This document shows positions 16,218 through 24,511 of a stretch of 35,087 nt of DNA, piece by piece (position 1 is the first letter of the stretch; the number at the start of each line of letters is the position of its first letter). Origin of the DNA: Oscillospiraceae bacterium (GTDB lineage Bacteria; Bacillota; Clostridia; Oscillospirales; Acutalibacteraceae). The notes beneath the pieces are model-generated. The model was given only the letters and a program-made list of their open reading frames with translations, was not told where the DNA came from and did no database searches. The stretch covers positions 1 to 35,087 of the forward strand of contig SVPL01000025.1 of NCBI GenBank assembly GCA_015065925.1, read 5' to 3'. The position numbers and the translations under genes were made by a program.

Positions 16218-16246
16218 TTGTAAATGGTAAGGCGATATGTTAAAAT
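16218..16246 (+). promoter_or_regulatory. Probable promoter of the second GH20 gene
   Basis: TTGTAA (16218-16223), a 17-base spacer and TAAAAT (16241-16246) lie 35 bases before the start codon. Confidence 0.5.
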
Positions 16247-16281
16247 ACACTTGTATTCTGACATATTAGGAGTTGTTGATT

Positions 16282-17865
16282 ATGAAAAAGCATTTTGGTG
16301 TTATGATTGACTGTTCGCGTAATGGTGTTATGAAGCCCCAAAGAGTAAAATATTTAATTGATTTACTGGTAAAAATGGGCTATAACACACTTATGCTTTA
16401 TACCGAGGATACATATGAGGTGGAAAATCAACCTTTATTCGGTTATATGCGCGGTAGATATACTATTGATGAAATGAAGGATATGGTAGAGTATGCCGAC
16501 CAAAAGGGTGTTGAGATGATACCTTGTATTCAAACCTTGGCACATCTTCCCCGTATTTTTCAATGGCCTGTTTACCAAAAAATTAACGATATAAAAGATA
16601 TTCTTCTTATTGATGATGATAAAACCTATGAGCTTATTGAGGATATGTTTAAAACCCTTAGAAAATGCTATAAAACCGACCTTATTCATATAGGTATGGA
16701 TGAAGCCTTTAGTGTTGGACTTGGTAAGCATTTGTCTAAATTTGGTTATGAGGACAGATATAAGCTTCTTACCCGCCATATGGACAGAGTAGTGGAGATT
16801 GCCAAAAAATATAACTTCAAGCCTATGGTTTGGGGAGATATGTTCTTCCACCTTGCTTGCGGCTCCTACACGACTGATGATACAGATGTTATCTCAAAAG
16901 AGGTTGCAGATTTAGTACCTAAGGATTTGGAGCTTGTTTACTGGGATTATTTTGCAACCAATAAAGAGCGTTATGACAATATGATAAAGGCTTACAGCAA
17001 ATTCAATAACAAGATGTGGTTTGCAGGTAGCGGAATTGCTTACGCAGGTCTTACCCCTCATATTGAGTGCTCCTTGATGTTTGAAAAACCCGCAATGCAA
17101 AGCTGTAGAGAAAACGGCGTTGATAATGTTTTAATTACCATTTGGGGCGATGATGGTCAGGAAACCTCACAATTTACCGTTCTTCCCGTGCTTTTATATG
17201 CCGCCGAAATTTATAAGGGCAATGAGGATATCGACTCAATAAAAGCCAAGTTCAAAGAGCTTTTTGATATTGAATTTGATGATATGCTGCTTTTGGATCT
17301 TCCTTCCACCGTATTGGTTGAAAACAACGAAGGCAATATGGATAAAATTATGCTTTTTGCAGACCCCTTTATGGGCTTTTACGATTGCCGAGTAAGGGTG
17401 GATAAATCCGAAGAGGTGCTTTATAAAGAGTTTGCAGAAAAATTAAAGCCCCACACTGCACATCCCGAATTTGGTTACTTGTTTGAAATTGCCGAAACCT
17501 TATGTAAATTGCTTGAGTATAAATATACTCTTGGTGTTCGTACTCGCGAAGCGTACAAAAATGGTGATGTTAAAGAGGTTATCGAGCGTTATAAAAAGTG
17601 TGAAGAGCTTGTTGCAGACTTTTATAATGCTATGAAAAAGCGTTGGAATATAGAGGAAAAGCCCTTCGGCTTTGAGGTTATTGATATAAGACTTGGTGGC
17701 TTAAAGCAAAGACTTATTCATTGCCGCGAGGTTTTAGAGCAGTTTGATAGGGGAGAAATCAACCAAATTGAGGAGCTTGAGGTTGAAATTATTGAAACAG
17801 GCAAAGGCTCACAAATCAATGAGTGGATGCACCTTGCCACCGCTAACTATATGGAAAAACTATAA
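16282..17865 (+). CDS. GH20 beta-N-acetylhexosaminidase-like enzyme, second paralogue
   Basis: The 527-residue protein starts at the ATG at 16282 after TTAGGAG. It is colinear with the enzyme at 210-1826: the barrel begins HFGVMIDCSRNGVMKP, the catalytic pair is D140-E141 in HIGMDEAFSVG at the identical residue number, and the helical C-terminal domain contains GVRTREAYKNGD and EVIDIRLGGLKQRL. It also lacks the N-terminal GH20 domain and any signal peptide. The two copies differ widely in the middle, so this is an old duplication with room for different substrate preference (GlcNAc versus GalNAc, or different linkages). It is preceded by its own promoter and a palindrome, and ends before a bidirectional terminator. 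Confidence 0.85.
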   Translation: MKKHFGVMIDCSRNGVMKPQRVKYLIDLLVKMGYNTLMLYTEDTYEVENQPLFGYMRGRYTIDEMKDMVEYADQKGVEMIPCIQTLAHLPRIFQWPVYQKINDIKDILLIDDDKTYELIEDMFKTLRKCYKTDLIHIGMDEAFSVGLGKHLSKFGYEDRYKLLTRHMDRVVEIAKKYNFKPMVWGDMFFHLACGSYTTDDTDVISKEVADLVPKDLELVYWDYFATNKERYDNMIKAYSKFNNKMWFAGSGIAYAGLTPHIECSLMFEKPAMQSCRENGVDNVLITIWGDDGQETSQFTVLPVLLYAAEIYKGNEDIDSIKAKFKELFDIEFDDMLLLDLPSTVLVENNEGNMDKIMLFADPFMGFYDCRVRVDKSEEVLYKEFAEKLKPHTAHPEFGYLFEIAETLCKLLEYKYTLGVRTREAYKNGDVKEVIERYKKCEELVADFYNAMKKRWNIEEKPFGFEVIDIRLGGLKQRLIHCREVLEQFDRGEINQIEELEVEIIETGKGSQINEWMHLATANYMEKL

Positions 17866-17937
17866 CTTTAATGCGAAAAGGCAGTAAAAAGTTTAAGTAT
17901 TTTAAAAATAATAAAATCAGGCGAAAATTTTAAAAAT

Positions 17938-17979
17938 AAATGGGTAAGAAGTGAGATGATTTCCACTTCTTACCCATTT
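17938..17979. terminator. Bidirectional intrinsic terminator overlapping the end of the second AraC gene
   Basis: A perfect 16-bp inverted repeat (17938-17953 with 17964-17979, core GGGTAAGAAGTG) is flanked by A and T tracts. Its right arm includes the stop codon and last codons of the minus-strand AraC gene. Confidence 0.85.
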
Positions 17980-18770
17980 TTATATTTATTTAAAATAGTA
18001 TGTGCGTATTTTTGGGGCGTTGTGCCGGTATACCTTTTAAAAGCATAGCAAAAATAGCTTTGGGAGGAAAATCCACATTCATAGGCAATTTCAGATATGG
18101 AATTTGAGGTTGTGAGCAAAAGGTCAATAGATTTTTTAATTCTTCTTTCTTCAACAAATACTCTTAAAGTTTTATCCATAACTGCCTTAAAGTTGTTGTG
18201 AAAATAAGTAGGGCTAAATGAGAATTTTTTAGATAACGCTTCAAGACTTAAATCTTCGTTTAAATGCTCCTTAATGTATTTTACGGCATTTCTTATAACT
18301 TCAGCTTGCTTTGATTCTGCACTCTCAAAAATCGGGGCATCCGTTGAGTCCTGCTTCAGTCGGTATATAAGCTTTAAAATAAGACTTTCCAGCATAATTT
18401 TGCAGTCGTCGGAATTCTTGTTAAAATATTTACACAAATCGGTAAAAATTTCTTTGTATTCCGTTTCCTTTTCTGCCAAAAAAGCGTTTGGAATTTTCAT
18501 AAGCAGATTGTGAAGCTCTTTGTTTTTAACCTCAAAATGCAAATAATAACACTGAAAAACACCCTTTGTGTGGCGTGTTTGTCCGGGCTTTGCGCAAATA
18601 ATTGTGTTTTTGCGAATGGGTATTGCATTACCGTCCAGATATGTTGTAGCACCATCCACCGTGCAAAACTCTATTTCAAACATTATTACGGGACGCTCCA
18701 TTGCAATACTGTTTTTGGATACATTTTTAGGAGCATAAATTCCTATGTAATCAATTTCAGAAAATAACAT
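17970..18770 (-). CDS. AraC-family transcriptional regulator, divergent from the 1172-residue dockerin gene
   Basis: The 266-residue protein starts at the ATG at 18770, seven bases after AGGTG; the reading open to 18830 would run into the shared element and has no ribosome site. The first 110 residues form a beta-rich sensor domain (PIRKNTIICAKPGQTRHTKG is a cupin-type strand pair). From about residue 165 come two helix-turn-helix units (LSLEALSKKFSFSPTYFHNN and SISEIAYECGFSSQSYFCYA), closed by FKRYTGTTPQKYA, the AraC signature. It ends inside the bidirectional terminator. Copy B of the 46-bp element begins 14 bases upstream of its start codon, so autoregulation and control of the divergent secreted protein are likely. 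It may also control the GH3 gene through copy A. Confidence 0.88.
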   Translation of the reverse strand: MLFSEIDYIGIYAPKNVSKNSIAMERPVIMFEIEFCTVDGATTYLDGNAIPIRKNTIICAKPGQTRHTKGVFQCYYLHFEVKNKELHNLLMKIPNAFLAEKETEYKEIFTDLCKYFNKNSDDCKIMLESLILKLIYRLKQDSTDAPIFESAESKQAEVIRNAVKYIKEHLNEDLSLEALSKKFSFSPTYFHNNFKAVMDKTLRVFVEERRIKKSIDLLLTTSNSISEIAYECGFSSQSYFCYAFKRYTGTTPQKYAHTILNKYKNG

Positions 18771-18783
18771 AAAATCACCTATG

Positions 18784-18840
18784 ATAAGATTTCTAAAAAA
18801 TACAGTAAAATTTGTGTATGTTTTATACATTTTTTATGTT
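18784..18840 (+). promoter_or_regulatory. Shared 46-bp regulatory element, copy B, with promoter of the dockerin gene
   Basis: Bases 18784-18829 match copy A at 44 of 46 positions. TTGTGT (18812-18817), 17 bases, then TATGTT (18835-18840) repeats the promoter geometry of copy A. In this copy the inverted pair is longer (TGTAT then ATACA, 18815-18829). The transcript would have a leader of about 75 bases before the ATG at 18922. Confidence 0.65.
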
Positions 18841-18921
18841 AGCATAATTATAGTAAAATGTCAATTTAAATTTGGCATCACCAACTATCGATTATTTAAT
18901 TATTTAAAAGGAGAGAAATTT

Positions 18922-21900
18922 ATGAAAAAACTCTTAGCATTATTCCTGGTTATTACCCTTTTGGCGACAAATCTATTCACAGGTACGGTTTATGCAGATA
19001 GTGAATATGATTTGCAAGACGTAAACAAAACAGCTCAGTACTTGGCTGGTTGGGATGTTGACGTTGAGGTAGGCACTCTTGACTACGACTGCGATGGTAG
19101 AGTAAACCTTAATGACTTGATTTTACTTGCGCAGTTTGTTGCAGGTTGGAACGTTGTAATCGGTAATGGAAATAATTCCATCATTCCTGACGATGCCTAC
19201 ACCCAGTCGGTTTCTGCAACCGTTACTCCTGTTGATGGCAAAGTACCTACAGGTGGCGTTGTTCTTTCTAATGGCAATATTTCGGCTTTTGTACCTGAAG
19301 GTGTACTCCTTAACACTGACACAACAACCATCACTTTAAAAATCGCATATTTAAATAAATCCGCAGGTGGAGTTGTTGCAGGTGAGAACGAAGAATTAGT
19401 TCCCGTTGACGTTCATATTGAAGGCGTTAGCAAAAATAATACCGTTCCCATTATCATCAATATGGGCAAAGTATTACCCGAAGGTCTTAACTTAGGTAAC
19501 TACAAGTTCTTCCACGTAGAAGATGGCGTAGCCAAAGTAATGACCTTGGTAGACAGTGCCGATGCCCTTACCACCCATAATACATTTACTTATGATGCCA
19601 ACACAGGTGAAGTTTCTGTTGCTATGGCAACCTTCTCACCCGTTATTGTAGTATATGATACAGTGAATCCTTGGCAAGGTAACGAAGATGCTTCTTGGTA
19701 TGATGTAGATAAAACAGAACTCACCATTACCAATGCCGACCAGCTTTACTCATTTGCAAAAATCGTTGGCGGTATGGCAGAAGGCATAGAGCAGGATTCT
19801 TTTAATGGCAAGACCGTAAAACTCCTTTCTGATATAAACTTAAATCAAGAAACTGTTGTTGAGAATGGAATCAAGAGAATTTTCTACCCCGTTGGTTATT
19901 ATAACAATGACGATCTCAACAAATACGATGAAAAAACTAACAAAGCCATCTCTAGCGGATTCTATACTTTTGAAGGTACCTTTGATGGTAACGGACACAC
20001 CATTTCCAACGTTTATCAAAACACTTGGGAAATGAAGGGCGACCACAACTGGTATGCACCCGAAGATCAGCACTACCGTGACGGTATGGGTATTTTTGGT
20101 AAGGTTTATGGCGGTACTGTTAAAAATCTTACTGTAGATAATTTTGAATCTGATGGTGAAATTACCACCACAGGCGTTATAGCCGCTTATGCAGACGGCG
20201 CTACCTTTGAAAATATTGCAATTACCAACTGTAACCCACGTGTTTACAACATTGGTAACGGCGGTATTGTAGGTTGCGTTGGTTGGTATGCTAAAGAAGC
20301 TGATATGAAAACCACTTTTAAAAACATCACCGTAGATAATTCAAATAAAATCTCTGCTCTTTGGGGCTCTTATGACGTAGCTTGCGGCGGTATCGTTGGT
20401 CAGTATTATCCCACCAGCGGTCAAACCTCTGCAGGCACTCCCAAAAATGCAGGTATTCACTTTGAAAATTGCCATGCTGCCGCACAGATGGACGTATATA
20501 ATGACGTTTGCGGTAACTACCAGTATTATGCCTACCGCTATGCAGGTATTCTTATGGGTTCTGTTCGTGAAAATGTAACTGTAGACGGTCACGTTTATCC
20601 TGATATGACCGGCATTACCGCAGAGAATTGTACCGTTCACTTTGGTACCTGGAACGATTATTACTACTGCGAATTTGAGAAAAACGGTCATCCTAGTTAT
20701 TCAGGCCCTGACGATTATAAGTTTAGCCGTGTTCCCAATGATGAAATCGATACGACAAACGGAAAAGAAAACGCAACCTGCATCGGTCATAACCATACAG
20801 AGGTTGAAGATAATCAAGCTATTTACCTTCCCTTTAACAACCTTGTAACAGGCTACGGTTGGGGTGTTACCTCAAAGGCTGTTGGCGATATGAAAGGCGT
20901 TACTATTCTTGACCGTGATGAGGCATATTCCGTAGAAAAATTTGCAGTTAAGGAAAACGTTATTACCGCTTATAAAGAAGGTATGACGGTATATGTAGGT
21001 AAGTTGTTTGAGGAAATTGAAGATTATTCTCAGCTTGTAAAGGACTCAACCGTTCAGGTGTTTGTATCGCCTGTGGGCGAGGGCAGTACTGCAAACGCAA
21101 CCTATTCAGCCAATGCAACCAATTGGGAAGAGGGTGCTATTACCTTTGGTGAGGGTATCGGCTTTGCAAATATCACAATCACCGACTACTATTTCTGCAC
21201 GCCTATTACCTTTACAGTTAACGTAACCGCTTTAAGCGAAGCAGATGATTATTTAAATGATTATAAAAATTGGAATATGTTTGTGGCTGGTACTGAAAAT
21301 GAAATACCGGGAGAAGATGTTGATGGTGATGGTGTAGTAACACAAAATATATCGGCGGTTCATGACGGCAGTGATAAAAATAGAACAATTAAGTGTGATT
21401 CTTCAAATGGCAGAACAGATAATTCTTCGATTTTTTTAAGTTTTTCTGGTTGCAATGCATATATTAAACTACCGAATTTGAAACCAAATACCGATTATAA
21501 GTTTACATTTTACTATAACGCCAAAGATCGTAAATCTGATGGAACAATTTTTTCTAACTACAGATTATTTACCTCTGCTATTAATTCCGCTTCATTAGGT
21601 TGGCGCGGAGATGGCGATTTGTATTATGTTGGAAATAATGTTGCTTATAGTTCTGAAAATGGAGTTTTTAGTGAAAGAACATCTTCCTATTCAGAGACAG
21701 ATTGGACTTCATCACCAAATCTGGTTGTTGGTGAAAATCAGTGGAATAAAGTTGAAATATCATTTAATTCTCTAAACTTTAACGAAAAGTTATTCTTCTG
21801 CATTAATAATAATGGTAGCACCGATACAGATTTGCAAAGATGGATTGATGATATTTCGCTTGTTGAAGTAAATCAAAACAACAGCGCTGATGCTTGGAGT

Positions 21901-22440
21901 ACATATAATTTCTATACCGACAAGATAGGTCCTAATGGCACAGTGGAGTCTACAAACGCTTTAACATATAATACCACGGATATAGCGAATATTTACAACG
22001 GAAAAGAAGGAGTGCTATATTATTCAAGCGCAGATAATAACAGTAGGTATATTGCAACTTCCTTCAAAACCGAAAAGAACAAAAATTATAAAGTGAGCAT
22101 CAAATACAAATCTACAGGTACTATTTCTACCACAAATGGAGAACATTTTATTGCGCAGGCTTTTGTTACAACTGTAGACGGAACTAAGGAAAAACATACT
22201 GACAAAACCGGCAATGTAATCTCTGCAAAATGTGCCAATTATGGTTATGAAAATAAAGGTAATTATCTTTATACTGCAGAATATAAAACATCAATAGATC
22301 CTGAGCTGAAAGATCAATGGTATGAACTATCGTTAAATTTCAATTCAGGAGAAAATGAAGAACTTATGTTTGCGATGCTTATTCCTGCAACTTCCTCAAA
22401 ACTTTATATAACCAATTTCGAAGTAGTTGAAATTAATTAG
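18922..22440 (+). CDS. Secreted beta-helix (GLUG-like) protein with N-terminal dockerin remnant and two C-terminal CBM-like domains
   Basis: The 1172-residue protein starts at the ATG after AAAAGGAGAG. Residues 1-25 are a signal peptide very like that of the 9283 gene. A dockerin-type pair follows at once: the first repeat (DSEYDLQDV then AQYLAGWDV) has no calcium loop, while the second (54-79, DYDCDGRVNLNDL) is complete. Residues about 95-250 are beta-sandwich-like. Residues about 257-560 form a right-handed beta-helix with GLUG-type turns (TFDGNGHTISNVY, GIFGKVYGGTVKNL, GGIVG). The end (about 774-1000 and 1010-1172) has two jelly-roll domains of CBM4/22 type (WIDDISLVEV closes the first). 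No catalytic motif is recognisable, so it may be an adhesin or glycan-binding protein, or a polysaccharide lyase-like enzyme. Base composition becomes more AT-rich after about 21240. Confidence 0.75.
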   Translation: MKKLLALFLVITLLATNLFTGTVYADSEYDLQDVNKTAQYLAGWDVDVEVGTLDYDCDGRVNLNDLILLAQFVAGWNVVIGNGNNSIIPDDAYTQSVSATVTPVDGKVPTGGVVLSNGNISAFVPEGVLLNTDTTTITLKIAYLNKSAGGVVAGENEELVPVDVHIEGVSKNNTVPIIINMGKVLPEGLNLGNYKFFHVEDGVAKVMTLVDSADALTTHNTFTYDANTGEVSVAMATFSPVIVVYDTVNPWQGNEDASWYDVDKTELTITNADQLYSFAKIVGGMAEGIEQDSFNGKTVKLLSDINLNQETVVENGIKRIFYPVGYYNNDDLNKYDEKTNKAISSGFYTFEGTFDGNGHTISNVYQNTWEMKGDHNWYAPEDQHYRDGMGIFGKVYGGTVKNLTVDNFESDGEITTTGVIAAYADGATFENIAITNCNPRVYNIGNGGIVGCVGWYAKEADMKTTFKNITVDNSNKISALWGSYDVACGGIVGQYYPTSGQTSAGTPKNAGIHFENCHAAAQMDVYNDVCGNYQYYAYRYAGILMGSVRENVTVDGHVYPDMTGITAENCTVHFGTWNDYYYCEFEKNGHPSYSGPDDYKFSRVPNDEIDTTNGKENATCIGHNHTEVEDNQAIYLPFNNLVTGYGWGVTSKAVGDMKGVTILDRDEAYSVEKFAVKENVITAYKEGMTVYVGKLFEEIEDYSQLVKDSTVQVFVSPVGEGSTANATYSANATNWEEGAITFGEGIGFANITITDYYFCTPITFTVNVTALSEADDYLNDYKNWNMFVAGTENEIPGEDVDGDGVVTQNISAVHDGSDKNRTIKCDSSNGRTDNSSIFLSFSGCNAYIKLPNLKPNTDYKFTFYYNAKDRKSDGTIFSNYRLFTSAINSASLGWRGDGDLYYVGNNVAYSSENGVFSERTSSYSETDWTSSPNLVVGENQWNKVEISFNSLNFNEKLFFCINNNGSTDTDLQRWIDDISLVEVNQNNSADAWSTYNFYTDKIGPNGTVESTNALTYNTTDIANIYNGKEGVLYYSSADNNSRYIATSFKTEKNKNYKVSIKYKSTGTISTTNGEHFIAQAFVTTVDGTKEKHTDKTGNVISAKCANYGYENKGNYLYTAEYKTSIDPELKDQWYELSLNFNSGENEELMFAMLIPATSSKLYITNFEVVEIN

Positions 22441-22455
22441 TTTAAAAATTATGTT

Positions 22456-22490
22456 TTTTGTACCCTCCTGTAAAAAGTGAGGGTACAAAA
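22456..22490 (+). promoter_or_regulatory. Intercistronic hairpin without a T-run
   Basis: TTTTGTACCCTC (22456-22467) and GAGGGTACAAAA (22479-22490) form a perfect 12-bp stem. Only CTTATTGG follows, so it is a poor terminator. It sits 22 bases before the GH16 start codon and could be an RNA-processing or stability site between the dockerin gene and the GH16 operon, or an operator. Confidence 0.45.
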
Positions 22491-22511
22491 CTTATTGGAA
22501 AAGGTGTTTTT

Positions 22512-23366
22512 ATGAAAAAGTTTGAAGTATTAAATCACGAGCCAAGTTTACTTCCCGAAGGTGAGTGGAAACTGGTTTTTGCCGATGAATTTGACGGCGA
22601 CTGCTTAGATAAATCAAAATGGAGTTTTAGAAAACATATTATGCGTGCTGAACATCCTTTCTTGATAGAGGACGAGGGCTTGAAATTTGAAAACAGTAAT
22701 ATTCATTTCAAGCTAATTGAAAAGGACGGACAGTATTATTCGTGCCAGTTACAAACGGGAGAAAACTGGCACGACCGTCCAAGTGAGAGCAAAAATTGGC
22801 TTGTAGCTCCCTTTAGTACCCCTAAATTTGAGCATAAGTTTGGTTATTATGAATGTCGCTGTAAGCTTCAAAAGGAAAAAGGCGATATTTGGTGGAGTGC
22901 CTTCTGGCTTCAATCCCCAATAATCGGTACCCATATCGACCCTAAAAAAGCAGGTGTTGAGGTAGATATTATGGAGTCGTTCAAGGGCGGGACCTATCAG
23001 CACCATTATCTACATTGGGGCGGTTATTCACCTGAAAACCATCAGTTTGCCACCACCTTTAAGGAGCATCGGTACGCAAGAGCCGATGAATTTATTCCTA
23101 TTGATACTGATGAATTTCACCGTTTTGGTTGCCTTTGGGAGGAGGACGGTTATACCTTCTTTGTAGATGGTAAGCAATGCGGCAGAAAATTAACCGAAGC
23201 CGTTTCTCATACCGAGTGTTTTGTGCTTATAGGCACCGAGGTTTTTGGTGCTCCTCAGCGTGGCGGCGGTATTCCCGGTTATATGAAGGAAGAAAGCAAA
23301 GGAAGTCTTATAAAAGACGATGAATTTGTAGTAGACTATGTTCGAGTGTTCGATTTGGTGAAATAA
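22512..23366 (+). CDS. GH16 endo-glycosidase, no signal peptide
   Basis: The 284-residue protein starts at the ATG at 22512 after AAAAGGTG. Residues 18-284 are one GH16 beta-jelly-roll (WKLVFADEFDG at the start, CRCKLQKEKGDIWWSAFWL in the middle). The active-site motif is GVEVDIMESF with E150 (nucleophile), D152 and E155 (acid/base); the extra residue (DIMES) puts it in the beta-bulge group that includes laminarinases and marine galactanases. The exact polysaccharide is not predictable by eye. There is no signal peptide, unusual for an endo-acting enzyme: it must act on imported oligosaccharides or be released without a leader. It is first in a five-gene operon with the SGNH esterase, cellulase-like enzyme, DMT transporter and GH43. 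Confidence 0.88.
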   Translation: MKKFEVLNHEPSLLPEGEWKLVFADEFDGDCLDKSKWSFRKHIMRAEHPFLIEDEGLKFENSNIHFKLIEKDGQYYSCQLQTGENWHDRPSESKNWLVAPFSTPKFEHKFGYYECRCKLQKEKGDIWWSAFWLQSPIIGTHIDPKKAGVEVDIMESFKGGTYQHHYLHWGGYSPENHQFATTFKEHRYARADEFIPIDTDEFHRFGCLWEEDGYTFFVDGKQCGRKLTEAVSHTECFVLIGTEVFGAPQRGGGIPGYMKEESKGSLIKDDEFVVDYVRVFDLVK

Positions 23367-23386
23367 GTGATTTTAGAGGAATAAAA

Positions 23387-24511
23387 ATGAAAAAACGGGA
23401 GCTTTTTGTATTTGCTGGTCAATCAAATATGATGGGTGCAGGAGTTTATCCGCCAAGGCAAAAAATCGAGGTAAAAAATTCTTTTGAATATTTGCATAAA
23501 GGGGTCAGAATGGGTGAGAAGGTTGGCAGATTTAAAATAGCAGGTTTTCCTTGTGGGGAATACACCTATAAAAATTTGTCAGAGGCTTATCCAAATGGTA
23601 TGAGCTTTGAAGCAAAAAGTTCTCTGGCCGACCATACAAATAATGCTTATTTTGATGTTTCAATGAGCAATCTTAAAAACGATAAAGATAAATCCGAAAT
23701 ACCCTTCCCGGAATTCAGTGAAAGCAATTTTACTCCGGCACCTGCAATTCCGCCCTATTTTGCAATGCTTTGGGAAAAAATGGGACATAAATCGGCATAT
23801 GCTCATATCGCAAAGGGCGGTGTTTCGATTTTATATTATTTTAGTGATGAAATGCTTAGCGAGTACAGAGAACTTATCGCTAAAAAAGTGGATAATTATG
23901 TTGAAAATCCTTGTATTCAGAGCATCTATACCGATATGTGTCGTGGTGCATCTGCATACTTTGCCCAAAAAAGCAAAGCCTTTTTTAAAGATAGTAAGAA
24001 GCGTTTTGCAAATGAAGATTTATCAGAAAAATATTTAGTATGGCTTCAAGGCGAAAGTGATACTAAACTTAGCACAATAGAATACAAAACAATGCTTGAG
24101 GTATTGTGGAAAAAATGCAAAAATCTTGGTTTTACAAAATTTTTATGCATTAGAGTTGGTTATTTTGGCAGTGATGGAATAGTAAGTATTATGAAAGCAC
24201 AGGAAGAATTTTGCGATGAAACTCCCGATGCCTATATGATGACAAGAGCATACTCCTTAATGCCGTATGCAGGGCAAGAGCAAAGTGAATGGTTCAGCCA
24301 AATCCCGGCTGATGAATATCAATACTGCAGAGATAGTTTTTACGGCTTTACAAATCAGCATATTAACGAAAAAGGGCATTTGCTTTTGGCTAAACGCTTG
24401 GCAGAAAATTTACACCGTATAACATATATGAACAAAGAACCACTGTTAGAGTCAGAGCTAGTGAAAATGTTATTGTACTATGGGGATAAAAATGAAATTA
24501 AACAATATTAA
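23387..24511 (+). CDS. SGNH/sialate-O-acetylesterase-type carbohydrate esterase
   Basis: The 374-residue protein follows the GH16 gene by 20 bases, with GAGGAA before its ATG. It opens with LFVFAGQSNMMG (S13 nucleophile in the GQSNM block of the SASA/CE6 family), has WLQGESD (221-225) at the second block, and HINEKGHLLLA as the late Asp/His-type block. Between these is a long insertion rich in aromatic residues that is absent from short SASA domains. The fold acts on O-acetyl groups of sugars, in bacteria most often xylan, rhamnogalacturonan or sialic acids. It has no signal peptide. The 3' end overlaps the next gene by 20 bases, a sign of translational coupling. Confidence 0.8.
   Translation: MKKRELFVFAGQSNMMGAGVYPPRQKIEVKNSFEYLHKGVRMGEKVGRFKIAGFPCGEYTYKNLSEAYPNGMSFEAKSSLADHTNNAYFDVSMSNLKNDKDKSEIPFPEFSESNFTPAPAIPPYFAMLWEKMGHKSAYAHIAKGGVSILYYFSDEMLSEYRELIAKKVDNYVENPCIQSIYTDMCRGASAYFAQKSKAFFKDSKKRFANEDLSEKYLVWLQGESDTKLSTIEYKTMLEVLWKKCKNLGFTKFLCIRVGYFGSDGIVSIMKAQEEFCDETPDAYMMTRAYSLMPYAGQEQSEWFSQIPADEYQYCRDSFYGFTNQHINEKGHLLLAKRLAENLHRITYMNKEPLLESELVKMLLYYGDKNEIKQY

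Noticed and set aside
16435-16851. A 138-codon minus-strand open frame in the second GH20 gene
   Set aside because: Shadow of the catalytic barrel; a similar frame lies antisense to the paralogue, which follows from their shared sequence and not from a real gene.
9283-22440. A cellulosome gene cluster
   Set aside because: Two dockerin-type proteins exist, but there is no cohesin, scaffoldin or sortase-type anchor in the window, and most enzymes lack both dockerin and signal peptide.
22456-22490. Terminator of the 1172-residue protein gene
   Set aside because: The stem is good, but the following bases are not T-rich on either strand.
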